Shown one piece after another: positions 27,227-39,149 of a stretch of DNA of 64,000 nucleotides. The translations under genes and the position numbers were made by a program. The stretch lies in contig ARQU01000012.1 of NCBI GenBank assembly GCA_000384615.1, forward strand, positions 1 through 64,000, read 5' to 3'. A model generated the notes under the pieces. It saw only the letters and a list, made by a program, of their open reading frames with translations, ran no database searches and had not been told where the DNA came from. The stretch is from an alpha proteobacterium SCGC AAA536-G10. GTDB lineage: Bacteria > Pseudomonadota > Alphaproteobacteria > Puniceispirillales > Marisalimonadaceae. The stretch's first letter is position 1. Each line of letters opens with the position of its first letter.

Positions 27227-28378
27227 TTAACCGTTCGTCTTATATTCTGCAATACATTGTTTATATAGTGACAAAGTCAATTTACACATTCTGTCATGAC
27301 TGAAATTTTTAGAAACGAATTTTTTTGAATAGTCACCCATCTTTTCTCTTTTAATAGTTTTTAAAGAAAGAGCTAGTGATATTTTTTCTGATAAACTTTG
27401 TATACTTAGAGGTTCTGCCAAAAATCCATTTTTTCCATTTATTATTGTTTCTGATGCTCCTCCATGATCAAATGCAATTGGTATTTTACCTAAAGCTTGT
27501 GCTTCCAAAATAATTCTTCCAAATGGCTCAGGTGTAACTGAGGGCATTATAATAATATCACCTAAGATCAAAGAAGCTTGAATGTCTCTTGAAGAATTTA
27601 CCAGTTTAACTTTAGTTTCTAAATTGAATTTTATAATGTTTTTTATTAACATATTTTGAAACTTTTTGCTTCCATCCCCTGCTCCAATTAACACACATTG
27701 ATAATTTTTATCAACTTTTGACAGTGCTTTCATTAGTAACAGGTAACCTTTCCACATTGCTGGACGAGCTGCCATCATTATAATAGGGTGGTTATCTTTT
27801 AAATTTAGAAGCTTTGATTGAGCAATGATTCTAGCAGGATTAATGTTACTAGGATTAAAAAGATCTAAATCAACACCTCTATGAATTACTTTTATTTTAT
27901 TAGTTACTTTTGGAAAAGATAATTTTATACTATCTTCAATATGCTTAGAAATTGCTATTATCGAATTACCTTTAATTAAAATACTATTGTAATATTTTTT
28001 TAGAAAATTAGTTTTTCTAAATCTCATATGAACAGAAGTTATAACTGGTATACCCAATATAGATCCAAGAGGCATTGCAATCCAGGCCGGAGCACGCGAA
28101 CAAAGATGTATTAAGTCAACTTTTTCATTTTCTAGTATGATTTTTAATTGGGCACGAATTTTAAACCATTTTAATGGATTTTTTGTTTTTACATCTAGTT
28201 CATAATGAATAGTACCATTTCTTTTCAATTGAGATACCATATGTCCACCAGAGGAAACAACAATAGATCTAAAATCATTATCAATTAGTGCTTTAGAAAT
28301 TTCAACGACACCTCTTTCTACTCCACCAGTATTTAATGCTGGTAAAATCTGAACTATAGTATATTTTTTTTTATTCAT
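27227..28378 (-). CDS. Glycosyltransferase family 4
   Basis: A 383-aa GT-B fold glycosyltransferase of the WaaG/PimB-like group, probably building lipopolysaccharide or another surface glycan on the cytoplasmic side. The N-terminal nucleotide-sugar fold has the donor-enzyme loop LPALNTGGVERGVVEI; the C-terminal half has AARPAMWKGYLLLMKAL and the E-x7-E motif in EPFGRIILEAQALG. No membrane segment is visible. It points toward the thrS fragment and is divergent from the hydrolase gene at 28410. Donor and acceptor cannot be read. Confidence 0.9.
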   Translation of the reverse strand: MNKKKYTIVQILPALNTGGVERGVVEISKALIDNDFRSIVVSSGGHMVSQLKRNGTIHYELDVKTKNPLKWFKIRAQLKIILENEKVDLIHLCSRAPAWIAMPLGSILGIPVITSVHMRFRKTNFLKKYYNSILIKGNSIIAISKHIEDSIKLSFPKVTNKIKVIHRGVDLDLFNPSNINPARIIAQSKLLNLKDNHPIIMMAARPAMWKGYLLLMKALSKVDKNYQCVLIGAGDGSKKFQNMLIKNIIKFNLETKVKLVNSSRDIQASLILGDIIIMPSVTPEPFGRIILEAQALGKIPIAFDHGGASETIINGKNGFLAEPLSIQSLSEKISLALSLKTIKREKMGDYSKKFVSKNFSHDRMCKLTLSLYKQCIAEYKTNG

Positions 28379-28409
28379 TTTAGTTGACCTTGAACCGAAT
28401 GGACATTTA

Positions 28410-29150
28410 ATGGCAAATTATATTGATACTCCTAATGGTAATACAATAGCATACAACCAATTAATAGGAAAAAAGACGGGTATAGTATTTCTAAGTGGTT
28501 TTAAATCTGACATGAAAGGTAATAAAGCACTTCATATAGAAGAATGGGCAAAAGATAATGATCATAGCTTTTTGAGATTTGACTATTCTGGTCACGGTGA
28601 GTCGTCTGGAGAAATTAATAATAAATGTTTTTCTGATTGGTATATGGATGCTGAGTTTTTAATTAATAAACTCACAAAGGGAAAACAAATACTAATAGGA
28701 TCTTCAATGGGAGGTTGGATAATGTTAATGTTAGCTAAAAACCTTCAAAAAAAAGTATTTGGAATGATCGGGTTAGCGCCTGCACCTGATTTCCCTAAAC
28801 TATTAATTTGGGATAAAATGAATGTTGATCAGAGGAGAAGTCTAATAAAAAATAGAAGAATTTCTATAAGTAATTGTGATGGATCAGAAAATATTTTTTC
28901 ATATAAACTTATAAAGGATAGCTTTAAAAATTTAGTTCTATCAGAAAATTTATACTTTGACGGACCTATATATTTATATCATGGAATGGCAGATAATGAT
29001 GTGCCTTACACTTTGAGTATAAACATTATGAAAAATATTGTTGGGACTCAAAATGTTAACTTACTATTAGATAAGGATGCTGGCCATAGGTTATCAGAAA
29101 CTAAACAGATCAAAAATATTATTGATATAATAGAGAAAATGACTAAATAG
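28410..29150 (+). CDS. Alpha/beta hydrolase
   Basis: A 246-aa serine hydrolase with a complete triad: nucleophile Ser in GSSMGGW (about 97), Asp in YHGMADNDVP (about 197) and His in DAGHRLSE (about 229). The oxyanion region is FLSGFKSDMKG and the RFDYSGHGESSG strand-loop is typical. There is no signal peptide, so it is cytoplasmic. It resembles the small esterase/thioesterase-like group found widely in alphaproteobacteria. The substrate is unknown. It converges on the GST gene. Confidence 0.88.
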   Translation: MANYIDTPNGNTIAYNQLIGKKTGIVFLSGFKSDMKGNKALHIEEWAKDNDHSFLRFDYSGHGESSGEINNKCFSDWYMDAEFLINKLTKGKQILIGSSMGGWIMLMLAKNLQKKVFGMIGLAPAPDFPKLLIWDKMNVDQRRSLIKNRRISISNCDGSENIFSYKLIKDSFKNLVLSENLYFDGPIYLYHGMADNDVPYTLSINIMKNIVGTQNVNLLLDKDAGHRLSETKQIKNIIDIIEKMTK

Positions 29151-29156
29151 CATTAA

Positions 29157-29825
29157 TTACATATCTATCAATCTATATTTTTCATTTGGGTTTAATCCAA
29201 CTATTTGATCTTTTAATAACGTTTTAAACGAAGGTCTAGATTTAAGTTTAAAATACCAATCTTTAATATTATGATTATCTTTAAAGCTTAGTAATCCAAG
29301 ATAATCTAATATAGAAAAATTTGCTGAGGCTAAAAAATCTAAGTAAGTTAAATTATTAGTAACAAGATAATCTTGGTTATTTAATAAATAATCAAAATAG
29401 TTGATATGAAAACCTAAGTTTTGTATCGCTGCACGAATATTTGAACTATTTGGAGTTATATTATCAACAACCCTTGAAAATACTTTTTCATAAATAATTG
29501 GATCTAAAACTTCTTTTTTAAATAAAGTTTCAAACCAATAGTATAGTCGGTATATTTCTGCCTTATCTTTATAATTTTCACCTCCTAAATCAGGTTTCAA
29601 ATTTAAATCCTTAAAATATTCCAAACATGCATTTGATCCTATGATTGGGTAGTTTTGTTGATTAACAAGAATAGGTAAATGACCTGCTGGGTTAATTTTT
29701 AAAAAATCTTTTTGTGGTTTCCAATAATTTTCAAGCTGTAGAGTATATTTAATCTTGTACTCTTCTAAAATTAACCTAACAAATCTAGAAGATGGACAAA
29801 GATAATAATGATGAAGAGTATACAT
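29157..29825 (-). CDS. Glutathione S-transferase family protein
   Basis: The 222-aa protein has an N-terminal thioredoxin-like domain (YTLHHYYLCPSSRFVRLILE) with the cis-proline segment GHLPILV and the glutathione-binding SNACLEYF, then a helical C-terminal domain (LTYLDFLASANFSILDYLG). The active-site region reads CPSSRF, so Ser or Cys could be the thiol-activating residue. It could conjugate or reduce glutathione adducts. No neighbour fixes its substrate. It starts at an ATG with no strong ribosome site. Confidence 0.88.
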   Translation of the reverse strand: MYTLHHYYLCPSSRFVRLILEEYKIKYTLQLENYWKPQKDFLKINPAGHLPILVNQQNYPIIGSNACLEYFKDLNLKPDLGGENYKDKAEIYRLYYWFETLFKKEVLDPIIYEKVFSRVVDNITPNSSNIRAAIQNLGFHINYFDYLLNNQDYLVTNNLTYLDFLASANFSILDYLGLLSFKDNHNIKDWYFKLKSRPSFKTLLKDQIVGLNPNEKYRLIDM

Positions 29826-29940
29826 GTTTTTTATTCATTTAAAATTAAAGTATTAAACATGTATTTTATTACATTCAAACAATTAATAAACCATATTAAT
29901 AAATTATAACGAGGAATAAGTCCAAAAGAACTAATAAAAA

Positions 29941-31383
29941 CTATCTTGGTAAATCAGACTTACCCATTAGAAACTCGTCAATTGATTTTGCACATTGTCT
30001 ACCTTCTTTAATTGCCCATACAACTAGGGACTGACCCCGTCTTGAGTCACCTGCTGCAAAAACTTTATTAACTGATGTTTGATATTTATAATCATCGGCT
30101 TCTAAGTTTCCAACTGGTGTTAATTTAACTCCTAATTTTTTAATTAAACCTTCATGAACAGGGTGTACAAAACCCATTGCAAGTAAAACAAGATCAGCTT
30201 CAAAAGAGAATTCAGAACCTATTATTTCTGTCATCTTCATTCTATCATCATCACCTTTTTTCCACTCAACATTTACACAATTAAGCCTTGATACTTTACC
30301 ATTATCGCCTTCAAATGATTTTGTTAAAACTGACCAGTTTCTTTCGCAACCTTCTTGATGCGAAGTTGAGGTCCTCATTTTCATTGGCCAATTAGGCCAA
30401 GTTAACGCTTTATCCTCTTTTTCAGGTGGTTGATCAAGCAATTCAAGTTGTGTAACAGATTTAGCTCCTTGACGGTTGGATGTTCCAACACAGTCAGAAC
30501 CTGTATCACCTCCACCTATAACAAGAACGTTTTTTCCTTTTGCTGATATTTCAATATCAGATTTTATAATTTTACCTGAAACTCGATCATTTTGCTGTGA
30601 AAGAAATTCCATTGCAAAGTATACCCCTTTCAATTCTCTTCCTTCAACAGGAAGATCTCTTGGATGCTCAGAACCACCACAAAAAGCAATAGCCTCAAAT
30701 TCATTATTTAATTCTTCTATGCTAACATTATTTCCTACATGACTATTAACTCTAAACTCAACACCTTCAAGTTCCATTTGTGACATTCTTCTATCAATTA
30801 AAGTTTTTTCCATTTTAAAGTCGGGTATGCCTATTCTAAGCAATCCCCCTATTCTTTCATTTTTCTCAAAGACCACAACAGAATGTCCCGCCCTAGCTAA
30901 TTGCTGAGCACAAGCTAACCCTGATGGTCCAGAACCAATAACCGCAACTTTTTTATCTGATTTTTTTGAGGGTATTTGGGGCTTTATCCAACCTTCTTCC
31001 CATCCCCTATCTACAACAGAGCATTCGATTGTTTTAATAGCTACTGGGTTATCTGTAATATTTAATGTACATGAGGCTTCACAAGGTGCAGGACAAATCC
31101 TTCCGGTAAATTCAGGAAAATTGTTAGTTGAATGTAGTAAATCTAAAGCTTCTTTCCACCTATTATTATAGACCATGTCATTCCAGTCAGGTATCAAGTT
31201 GTTAACCGGACATCCTTGATGACAATATGGTATTCCGCAATCCATACACCTTGCGCCTTGTTTAGAAACTTCTTTTGGATCTAATGGTATTAAAAACTCT
31301 TTAAAATGTTTAACCCTATCTTCAACAGGTTCGTAATCTCTTTCCACACGATCTAGTTCCATAAATCCTGTTGTTTTTCCCAT
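29941..31383 (-). CDS. gltD: Glutamate synthase small subunit
   Basis: NADPH-oxidising, FAD-containing beta subunit of glutamate synthase; it passes electrons to GltB. The 480-aa protein starts at [12 protein letters not shown], one base after the gltB stop (an earlier in-frame ATG is less likely). The N-terminal iron-sulfur region shows [14 protein letters not shown] and [12 protein letters not shown]. The FAD motif is [20 protein letters not shown] (about 150), the NADPH motif [13 protein letters not shown] (about 290), and the FAD-binding end [19 protein letters not shown]. It is cotranscribed with gltB. Confidence 0.96.
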   Translation of the reverse strand: MGKTTGFMELDRVERDYEPVEDRVKHFKEFLIPLDPKEVSKQGARCMDCGIPYCHQGCPVNNLIPDWNDMVYNNRWKEALDLLHSTNNFPEFTGRICPAPCEASCTLNITDNPVAIKTIECSVVDRGWEEGWIKPQIPSKKSDKKVAVIGSGPSGLACAQQLARAGHSVVVFEKNERIGGLLRIGIPDFKMEKTLIDRRMSQMELEGVEFRVNSHVGNNVSIEELNNEFEAIAFCGGSEHPRDLPVEGRELKGVYFAMEFLSQQNDRVSGKIIKSDIEISAKGKNVLVIGGGDTGSDCVGTSNRQGAKSVTQLELLDQPPEKEDKALTWPNWPMKMRTSTSHQEGCERNWSVLTKSFEGDNGKVSRLNCVNVEWKKGDDDRMKMTEIIGSEFSFEADLVLLAMGFVHPVHEGLIKKLGVKLTPVGNLEADDYKYQTSVNKVFAAGDSRRGQSLVVWAIKEGRQCAKSIDEFLMGKSDLPR

Positions 31384-31384
31384 T

Positions 31385-34300
31385 TTATTCTCCAGCAATT
31401 CTATTGGGTGTATTATTTTTTGTATTTAATTTTTCTTTTCTTTCAATTAATGCTCTTTTAAAATCAAACGGAGTAATTTTATGAAAAAGACTAATATATT
31501 TATTCCAGTTATCTAAAATAATTTTGGCTTTTTTACTTTTAGTGAACTTAAAATGCTTTTGTATTATTAATTTTAATCGGGCTTCATCGAAGTCTAACAA
31601 ATCACTATTTATGCTTTTTACAGAATTATTTTCTGAACCTTCGAAACGAGATACTTTTTCTAATTCAACCATGGACTTATTACAATTGGCTTCAAAAGTG
31701 TTATCCTCATCAAGAATGTATGCAATACCACCAGACATTCCGGCTGCAAAATTTCTGCCTGTTTTTCCTAAAACAATAACAACACCACCTGTCATATATT
31801 CGCAGCCGTGATCACCACAACCTTCAACAACAGTCATTGCTCCTGAATTTCTTACGGCAAAACGTTCACCTACTACACCACTCAAGTAACATTCTCCTGA
31901 AATAGCTCCATACAAAAGTGTGTTTCCTGCAATTATATTGTCTTGAGCAATAATTGAACTATTTTCTTGAGGATGAATTGATATCCTACCTCCCGATAAG
32001 CCTTTACCCACATAATCATTAGCATCCCCTTCAAGATTAAAGGAAACACCTTTAGCTAGCCAAGCACCAAAGCTTTGTCCAGCATTACCAGAAAAGTTTA
32101 TTTTTATTGTATCATTAGGCAAGCCGTTATGGCCATATTTTTTTGCAATCACACCTGACAACATTCCACCAACTGTTCTGTTTGTGTTAACAATTTTTGA
32201 TTTAAAGTTAACCTTATTTTTGTTCAATATGGCATCATGTGATTTGGAAATCAAAAAATTATCAAGTGCAAGTTCTAATCTATGGTCTTGCTTTTGTGAA
32301 TTAAAGAAACTTTGGTTATTTTCTTTTTTCAAAGGAACAATTAGTCGCGCTAAATCAAGTCCATGTGCTTTCCAATGTTCTTCTGCACCATGAAAATCAA
32401 GCAAATCCCTTCTACCAATCAAATCATTAAAGTTTTTAATACCTAGTTGTGCCATTATTTCTCTAACTTCGTTAGCTATAAAAACAAAAAAATTAACAAC
32501 ATGATCAGGTTGACCTGTAAAATTTTTCCTTAATTCGGGATCTTGAGTTGCAACTCCGACTGGACAGGTGTTTAAATGACATTTTCTCATCATAATACAT
32601 CCTTCTGAGATTAGTGCTGCAGTAGCAAAACCAAACTCATCAGCACCTAACATTGCTCCTATAACTACATCTCTACCTGTTCGTAATCCACCATCAACCT
32701 GCACAGCTATTCTTTCTCTTAAACCATTCATTACCAGTGTTTGATGTGTTTCAGCTAAACCTGTCTCCCAAGGCCCCCCAGCATTTAATAATGAAGTAAT
32801 TGGACTTGCTCCAGTACCTCCATCATTTCCTGAAATTGTAACATGATCTGCATATGCCTTGCTTACTCCTGCTGCGACAGTGCCAACCCCAATTTCAGAA
32901 ACAAGTTTAACAGACACTCTAGCTTTTGGATTAACATTTTTTAAATCATGAATAAGTTGAGCTAAATCTTCTATAGAATATATATCGTGATGAGGTGGAG
33001 GAGATATTAAACCAACACCGGGAGTTGAATGCCTAATCTTAGCAATAAATTCGTCAACTTTACCACCTGGAAGCTGGCCACCTTCTCCTGGCTTGGCTCC
33101 CTGGGCCATTTTAATTTGAATGTCGGTGGCATTCGAAAGATATTCAGTTGTAACTCCAAATCTACCAGACGCCACCTGTTTAATTCTAGAATTCATAGAG
33201 TCACCATTTGACATGGGCTTAAACCTGGAAGTTTCTTCTCCACCTTCTCCTGTGTTAGATCTTCCACCAAGACGATTCATAGCAATTGCAAGAGTGGTAT
33301 GTGCTTCAGTGGAAATAGAACCTAGGGACATTGCTCCAGTGGCAAATCTTTTTACAATTTCTGAGGCTGGTTCTACTTCATCCAAATTTATTGGGTTAGA
33401 TTTAAAGTTAAATTTCAAAAGGCCTCTTAAATTCTTTAGCTTCATTGAATGATCATTGATTTTTTTTGAGTATTTTTTAAAAGTATTAAAGTTGGCGCTT
33501 CTGACAGAATGTTGGAGCATTCCTATTGTTTCTGGTGTCCAAACATGTTCTTCACCTCTAATTCTATAACTTAAATCTCCCCCAACATCCAAGTCATTGA
33601 GCAGTGTAGGTGAGTTGCCAAATGCTAATTCATGTCTATTTTCTGTTTCCTTTTGAATTTCGTCTAAATCAATACCCTCAACTTTAGATGCAGTACCACA
33701 AAAATATTTATCAATTAATTTTGAAGAAAGACCAACTGCGTCGAAAATTTGTGCACCTGAGTAAGATTGATAAGTTGATATACCCATTTTTGACATCACT
33801 TTAAGCATACCTTTAGTAACTGCTTTTATGTATTTGGTGTAAGCCTCACTTTCAGAGATGTTTTGATTATTATTTTTTATAATATTAGATAATGTGAAAA
33901 AAGCTAAATATGGATTAATCGCTTCAGCTCCGTAACCAGCTAAAAGACATAGGTCGTGAACTCTTCTAGCCTCTCCAGTTTCAACAACCAAACCAACTTT
34001 AGTTCTTAAACCTTTTTTGATCAAATGATGGTGTAGAGCGCTCGTAGCTAATAATGCAGGTATGGCGACATTATCTTTATCAAGGTCTTTATCTGACAAA
34101 ATGATAATATTACATAATTTGTCATTAATTAAATTTTCAGCCTTTTCGCAAATCTTTTCAATAAAATCAGCAATTTTGAATTGTTTATTAACTTTTTTGT
34201 TATAACAAATACTGAGAGTAAAGGATTTTAAATCTCCTGATGAAAAGTTTTCAATTTTTCTTATTTTTTCGATATCTTCGTTGCTTAATATAGGATGATT

Positions 34301-36019
34301 AACTTCAATTAATTTTTGATTTGCGCCTGATTTGGGATCAAGTAGGTTAGGTCTTGGGCCAATAAAATTCATTAGTGACATTACTAACTCTTCACGTATA
34401 GGATCAATCGGAGGATTTGTTACTTGAGCGAAATTTTGAAAAAAGTAATCATACAATAAACGGTTCTTATCAGATAAAGCAGCTAAAGGAATATCACGTC
34501 CCATAGAACCTATGGGATCTTGTCCTTCTAAAATCATAGGTTCAAGAAAAAATTTTAAGTCTTCTTTATTGTAGCCAAAGGCTTGTTGTGTATCTAATAA
34601 AACATCTTCGTCAGGAAATTCTTTGTTAGTTTTAATGTCAAAAGATTCAATCTTTATTTTAGATGCTTTAACCCAACTATCATAAGGAAAAGTATTAACT
34701 AGCTTATCTTTAAGTTCCTCATCAGATATTATTCTTTGTTCTTGCAAATCTACAAGGAGCATTTTACCTGGCTGTAATCGCCATTTTTTTATTATTTTAT
34801 TTTCTGGTATATCTCGAAGTACTCCAACTTCGGAAGACATAATTACCAAATCGTCATTGGTAACAACATATCTAGCAGGTCTAAGTCCGTTTCGATCTAA
34901 AGTAGCAGCTATTTGCATACCGTCAGTAAATGCCATAGCTGCTGGACCATCCCATGGTTCTATTAAAGCTGAATAATATTCATAGAATGATTTACGTTTA
35001 GGGTCCATTAATGAGTTATCTTTCCAGGCTTCTGGTATCATAAGCATCATAGCATGCGGTAATGAATAACCAGACATTACGAGTAGTTCTAAAGCGTTAT
35101 CGAATGTAGCTGAGTCTGAAGGAGATTTTTCAATAATTGGCCATATTTTCTTTAAATCATCTTTTAATACTTCTGATGACATACTGTACCTTCTTGAATT
35201 CATCCAGTTAGTATTGCCTTTGACAGTGTTTATTTCTCCATTGTGACATAAATACCTAAATGGTTGCGCAAGTCTCCAAGAAGGAAAAGTATTTGTAGAA
35301 AATCTTTGATGAAACAAAGCAATAGCTGTCTTAAAATTTTTGTTTTGGAAGTCAATATAAAATTTAGATAAGTTTGGGGCTAAAACCATTCCTTTAAATA
35401 TAATTGTCCGTGAAGAGAGCGAAACAACATAGAAGTCGTCCCAGTCATCTTTTTCATTTTGGAGTAAAAAAAGACATTGTTTTCTGATAACATAAAGTTT
35501 TCTTTGAAACTCCTGCTCTGTTAATTTATCTTTGACTTTTTTAATAAAAAATTGTTTTATAATCGGAGCATTATCTTTAACAGTTTTACCTAATACACTT
35601 TCATCTACAGGAACATCTCTCCAACAAATTAGTTCTTGATTTTCGTTTTTTATTGCCTTTTCAACTGCTTGAACTGCTAATTCTGCCCTCTTTTTTTGAG
35701 ATGGTAAAAACACCATTCCTACACCATAGCTTCCAACTTTAGGTAAGTTTATATTGGAATTAATGAAGGTTTTTCTAAAAAAGTCATCAGGTATCTGTAT
35801 TAATATCCCCGCACCATCTCCAGCTAAAGGATCTGCTCCTATTGCACCTCTATGATCAAGATTATGAACAATTTCTAGGGCTTGATGGACTATTTCATGT
35901 TTTGGTTCATTTTTTATATTCGCAATAAATCCAAAACCACAATTCTCATGTTCGTTTTGAGGATCATATAAACCATATTCCTTTGGAAAACCCATTTTGT
36001 TAATTTTGTTTTTCTTCAT
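31385..36019 (-). CDS. gltB: Glutamate synthase large subunit
   Basis: Alpha subunit of glutamate synthase, which moves the amide nitrogen of glutamine to 2-oxoglutarate. The 1544-aa protein has a short propeptide, then the class II amidotransferase cysteine in ENCGFGFIA (about 27), the central domain, the FMN synthase domain with [24 protein letters not shown], the 3Fe-4S cysteines ([19 protein letters not shown]), and the C-terminal GxGxG helix domain ([14 protein letters not shown]). Length and domains are complete. It precedes gltD with one base between. A LysR regulator lies upstream on the same strand. Confidence 0.97.
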   Translation of the reverse strand: MKKNKINKMGFPKEYGLYDPQNEHENCGFGFIANIKNEPKHEIVHQALEIVHNLDHRGAIGADPLAGDGAGILIQIPDDFFRKTFINSNINLPKVGSYGVGMVFLPSQKKRAELAVQAVEKAIKNENQELICWRDVPVDESVLGKTVKDNAPIIKQFFIKKVKDKLTEQEFQRKLYVIRKQCLFLLQNEKDDWDDFYVVSLSSRTIIFKGMVLAPNLSKFYIDFQNKNFKTAIALFHQRFSTNTFPSWRLAQPFRYLCHNGEINTVKGNTNWMNSRRYSMSSEVLKDDLKKIWPIIEKSPSDSATFDNALELLVMSGYSLPHAMMLMIPEAWKDNSLMDPKRKSFYEYYSALIEPWDGPAAMAFTDGMQIAATLDRNGLRPARYVVTNDDLVIMSSEVGVLRDIPENKIIKKWRLQPGKMLLVDLQEQRIISDEELKDKLVNTFPYDSWVKASKIKIESFDIKTNKEFPDEDVLLDTQQAFGYNKEDLKFFLEPMILEGQDPIGSMGRDIPLAALSDKNRLLYDYFFQNFAQVTNPPIDPIREELVMSLMNFIGPRPNLLDPKSGANQKLIEVNHPILSNEDIEKIRKIENFSSGDLKSFTLSICYNKKVNKQFKIADFIEKICEKAENLINDKLCNIIILSDKDLDKDNVAIPALLATSALHHHLIKKGLRTKVGLVVETGEARRVHDLCLLAGYGAEAINPYLAFFTLSNIIKNNNQNISESEAYTKYIKAVTKGMLKVMSKMGISTYQSYSGAQIFDAVGLSSKLIDKYFCGTASKVEGIDLDEIQKETENRHELAFGNSPTLLNDLDVGGDLSYRIRGEEHVWTPETIGMLQHSVRSANFNTFKKYSKKINDHSMKLKNLRGLLKFNFKSNPINLDEVEPASEIVKRFATGAMSLGSISTEAHTTLAIAMNRLGGRSNTGEGGEETSRFKPMSNGDSMNSRIKQVASGRFGVTTEYLSNATDIQIKMAQGAKPGEGGQLPGGKVDEFIAKIRHSTPGVGLISPPPHHDIYSIEDLAQLIHDLKNVNPKARVSVKLVSEIGVGTVAAGVSKAYADHVTISGNDGGTGASPITSLLNAGGPWETGLAETHQTLVMNGLRERIAVQVDGGLRTGRDVVIGAMLGADEFGFATAALISEGCIMMRKCHLNTCPVGVATQDPELRKNFTGQPDHVVNFFVFIANEVREIMAQLGIKNFNDLIGRRDLLDFHGAEEHWKAHGLDLARLIVPLKKENNQSFFNSQKQDHRLELALDNFLISKSHDAILNKNKVNFKSKIVNTNRTVGGMLSGVIAKKYGHNGLPNDTIKINFSGNAGQSFGAWLAKGVSFNLEGDANDYVGKGLSGGRISIHPQENSSIIAQDNIIAGNTLLYGAISGECYLSGVVGERFAVRNSGAMTVVEGCGDHGCEYMTGGVVIVLGKTGRNFAAGMSGGIAYILDEDNTFEANCNKSMVELEKVSRFEGSENNSVKSINSDLLDFDEARLKLIIQKHFKFTKSKKAKIILDNWNKYISLFHKITPFDFKRALIERKEKLNTKNNTPNRIAGE

Positions 36020-36182
36020 CCATTAATCCTTAGTATTAATTGGCTAATGTAAGTTATAGAGCGCGTATTATTATTAGGTATCACTTTAAGGGAAGTGGAA
36101 CATAATTAATATAACTTCAATTGTAAAATGATTCATTATATGTCAGGTATGCATAAATTGCATTTCAAAAATGATTAACAAA

Positions 36183-37076
36183 TTAATTAATTGTTTCTGC
36201 TTCTTTTGTCATAAAATCTTTAAAAGCTTTTATTCTAGAGTCATTTCTTAATTCATAATTAAAACATAATGATATTGACATTTTAGGACCATCTAATTGT
36301 GATAAAACTTCAGTAAGCTCTATCATTTCAAATTCCATCCAATCAGGTAATGAGGCTATTCCCATACCAACTTCAGTAGCTTTTGCGATGCCATAAATAC
36401 TTGAAACTTCTAAAATTGGTTTTCTAGGTCTTTTATTTTCTTTGCCAATTGTTAACAACCAATTTAACCTATGCCTATCAATTGGTGGTTGAGCATCTTC
36501 ACCATAAGAAATAATTTTGTGGTTATCTAAATCACTACTGGTTTTAGGATATCCATTTTTCGAAATATATTCATTTGATGCAAATATCTTATATTTACAA
36601 TCAGCCAACTTAATTTGAACATCATCTTGTGACACACTAGGAGTCATTCTAACTTCTATATCTGAATTAAAATTTGTAACTCTTGGCTCAGAATCTCTTA
36701 GACTAAGTGCCACACTTATATCAGGATACATAGATTTAAATTTAGACATCCTCGGTGCAACCCATAAAGCTCCAAAAGCATTTGTTGCAGAAACATTTAA
36801 CCTTCCAGAGGGAACATACATATCTTCAAGCAACTGATTATGTGTTTTACTTATATCAGAGGCTAAAACTTGAACAGAAGATGACAATCTCATTCCCGCC
36901 TTGGTTAATGAAATACCATCAGAGTTTCTTAAAAAAAGTTTTATACCTAATTCATTTTCAAGCGCCTTCATTTGTCTACTTAAAGCAGATTGACTTATGT
37001 GTAATATATAAGACGCTTCAGTTATATTTCGTGTTTGAGCGACAATGTTGAATAATCTTAATCTATCCCATTTCAT
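36183..37076 (-). CDS. LysR family transcriptional regulator
   Basis: A 297-aa DNA-binding regulator. I start at MKWDRLRLF (37076), preceded by AAAGGT; the frame also opens at 37097. The N-terminal winged helix (FNIVAQTRNITEASYILHI, then SQSALSRQMKALENELGIKLF) is classical LysR, followed by a periplasmic-binding-protein-like sensor domain. It sits between a CysJ-like reductase gene (41 bases upstream) and gltB (163 bases downstream), all on the minus strand. It may control sulfite reduction or nitrogen assimilation; neither is shown by the sequence. Confidence 0.9.
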   Translation of the reverse strand: MKWDRLRLFNIVAQTRNITEASYILHISQSALSRQMKALENELGIKLFLRNSDGISLTKAGMRLSSSVQVLASDISKTHNQLLEDMYVPSGRLNVSATNAFGALWVAPRMSKFKSMYPDISVALSLRDSEPRVTNFNSDIEVRMTPSVSQDDVQIKLADCKYKIFASNEYISKNGYPKTSSDLDNHKIISYGEDAQPPIDRHRLNWLLTIGKENKRPRKPILEVSSIYGIAKATEVGMGIASLPDWMEFEMIELTEVLSQLDGPKMSISLCFNYELRNDSRIKAFKDFMTKEAETIN

Positions 37077-37117
37077 TGCGTTGACCTTTAATAACAAGAA
37101 AATTAAATTAGTATTAT

Positions 37118-38236
37118 TTAATATACATCTAATAAATATCTTTTTTCTTTTTTTAAATTTTTAATATATTCCAAGCTTTTGATTTCGTTACAATCAAGTT
37201 GATCTTTTATTATTCTTTTTAACATATTATCTACGTCTTTTGCCATTTTTAGTGCGTCACCACAAACATATAAAATAGCACCATCTTCTAGCCATTGAAA
37301 AATTTCTGCTCTTGATTCATACATTTTATCTTGTACATATATTTTTTTTGATTGGTCTCTAGAAAATGCTAAATCTAATTTTTGCAAAACCTTATTTTTT
37401 TTAAAATTTAAAATTTCATTTTTATAAATGAAATCGTTCATTCTAGTTTGAGCACCAAAGAAAAGCCAATTTTTTCCTGTACACCCTAAAAATTTTCTTT
37501 CTTGAAGAAAAGAAATAAAAGGGGCAATACCTGTACCTGGACCAATCATTATTACAGCTTTTTCTTGAATTTTAGGTAATTTAAAAATTCTATTAGGTAT
37601 CAAGAAAACTTTAATTTTAGTACCCTTAAAACATTTATCAGCCAGAAAGGTTGAACAAACACCATGGTAATCTCTTAAATTATTTTTCCATCTTTGTGTA
37701 GATACAGTAAGATGAACTTTTTTTGGGTATGCATTATAGCTTGATGTAATTGAATAAGCCCGGTGCTGAAGTGGTTTCAAGAGTGTTAAAAATAAATTAA
37801 GATCTATTTTTAAATTTTTATCTAGATTAATAAAGTCTAAAACATCTTTTCCATATTTAAATTCATTTAATAAGTTTTTATTATCACTTTTTATAGCCTT
37901 GTTAAGATCATTATGTTTAATATTTTCATTTATAAAATATATTAATCTATTTGTCGGAGTTAATATCTCATAATGTGATATGAGAAGCTCAAATAAAGAA
38001 GAATTTTGGCCATCTGGAATCATTGAAGAATTTACATCTAGTCTATCTATAATAGCTAGGACAAGATTATGATCATTTGTTGGAATTACTGCTAAACTAT
38101 CTCCTGGTTCATAGTATATTCCGCTATCTCCTAGAGAAATCTCATAATGCATAATTTCTTTGTTAGAATATTTACCTGATAATAGCTTACCAGAAGTGAT
38201 TTCTGCTAAATATGGTTTTTTTCTATTCCAAATCAT
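37118..38236 (-). CDS. Sulfite reductase flavoprotein-like (CysJ-type) FAD/NADPH reductase
   Basis: The 372-aa protein is a ferredoxin-NADP-reductase-type flavoprotein resembling the C-terminal two-thirds of CysJ, without the N-terminal flavodoxin domain. Motifs are HRAYSITSS (FAD), GVCSTFLADK, the pyrophosphate/NADPH loop MIGPGTGIAPFISFLQE, FFGAQTRMNDFIYKNE, and YVCGDALKMAKDVDNML, ending in an aromatic residue (YLLDVY). It would pass electrons from NADPH to a partner such as sulfite reductase or another redox enzyme; no cysI or sir gene is in the window. The assignment to sulfite reduction is plausible but not certain. Confidence 0.78.
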   Translation of the reverse strand: MIWNRKKPYLAEITSGKLLSGKYSNKEIMHYEISLGDSGIYYEPGDSLAVIPTNDHNLVLAIIDRLDVNSSMIPDGQNSSLFELLISHYEILTPTNRLIYFINENIKHNDLNKAIKSDNKNLLNEFKYGKDVLDFINLDKNLKIDLNLFLTLLKPLQHRAYSITSSYNAYPKKVHLTVSTQRWKNNLRDYHGVCSTFLADKCFKGTKIKVFLIPNRIFKLPKIQEKAVIMIGPGTGIAPFISFLQERKFLGCTGKNWLFFGAQTRMNDFIYKNEILNFKKNKVLQKLDLAFSRDQSKKIYVQDKMYESRAEIFQWLEDGAILYVCGDALKMAKDVDNMLKRIIKDQLDCNEIKSLEYIKNLKKEKRYLLDVY

Positions 38237-38351
38237 CAATTACTACATAAGCTAAAAGTTTAAATTTTTATAAAAGTATCAAGTTAATTTTTTTATTAGA
38301 TAATATGATTATATAAGTCTAATAATATTTATACAAATTAAAGAGTATTAA

Positions 38352-39143
38352 ATGGCCTTAGAAATAATTATTATACTTTCAATGATACAGGGTATTACTG
38401 AGTTTCTTCCAATTTCTTCAAGTGCTCATCTAATAATTATTCCAGAGATATTTGGATCCATATCATCTAAGAGAAGTTTTGATGTCTCTTTGCATTTTGG
38501 ATCTCTTTTAGCAGTAATATTTTATTTAAAAAAAGATATTTCAAAAATAGCTCTTTATACTTTTTTTCTAAAAAAAAGTAATGAAGGGTTTATAACTTTT
38601 AAAAACTTGGTTATTAGCACCATACCAATCGTTTTTGTAGGGTTTTTAATACATTTATATGATTTCGATATAATTCGTAATTTAGAAATTATAGGATGGT
38701 CAACTCTAGTTTTTGGAATTTTACTAGGGATAGCTGATACAAACCTTAAGATCAGAAAATTTATCAAAAGCTTAAATTTAAAAGATGCTTTCATCATAGG
38801 ATTATTTCAAATTTTAGCTCTGATTCCTGGTACTAGTAGATCAGGTATTATTATTACTGCAGGTTTATTTATGGGCTTTAGTCGATATGATGCTTCTAAG
38901 TATTCTTTGCTATTATCAATTCCTGTAATACTTGCCGCAATGACATTAGAAAGTTTTTCACTTTTTTACAAAGAGGGTTTTTTCTTTGATGTTGAAATAT
39001 TCATGGGTATTATTCTAAGCTTTTGTTCAGCCTTTATAACAATTAAACTATTTATGAAATGGATAAACACAGCCTCTTTGAAAATTTTTGTTTTTTACAG
39101 AATAGTTCTTGGTATTGTGATTTTAATATATGCTTATTATTAA
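38352..39143 (+). CDS. uppP: Undecaprenyl-diphosphate phosphatase
   Basis: Inner-membrane enzyme that recycles the lipid carrier of peptidoglycan and surface glycans by removing a phosphate from undecaprenyl diphosphate. The 263-aa protein has about eight helices and both conserved active-site segments: GITEFLPISSSAHLIIIPE (about 14-32) and PGTSRSGIIITAGLFMGFSR (about 159-178). It is divergent from the CysJ-like gene and converges on the NDUFA9-like gene with 6 bases between, a pairing often seen in alphaproteobacteria. Confidence 0.96.
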   Translation: MALEIIIILSMIQGITEFLPISSSAHLIIIPEIFGSISSKRSFDVSLHFGSLLAVIFYLKKDISKIALYTFFLKKSNEGFITFKNLVISTIPIVFVGFLIHLYDFDIIRNLEIIGWSTLVFGILLGIADTNLKIRKFIKSLNLKDAFIIGLFQILALIPGTSRSGIIITAGLFMGFSRYDASKYSLLLSIPVILAAMTLESFSLFYKEGFFFDVEIFMGIILSFCSAFITIKLFMKWINTASLKIFVFYRIVLGIVILIYAYY

Positions 39144-39149
39144 CTAAAT

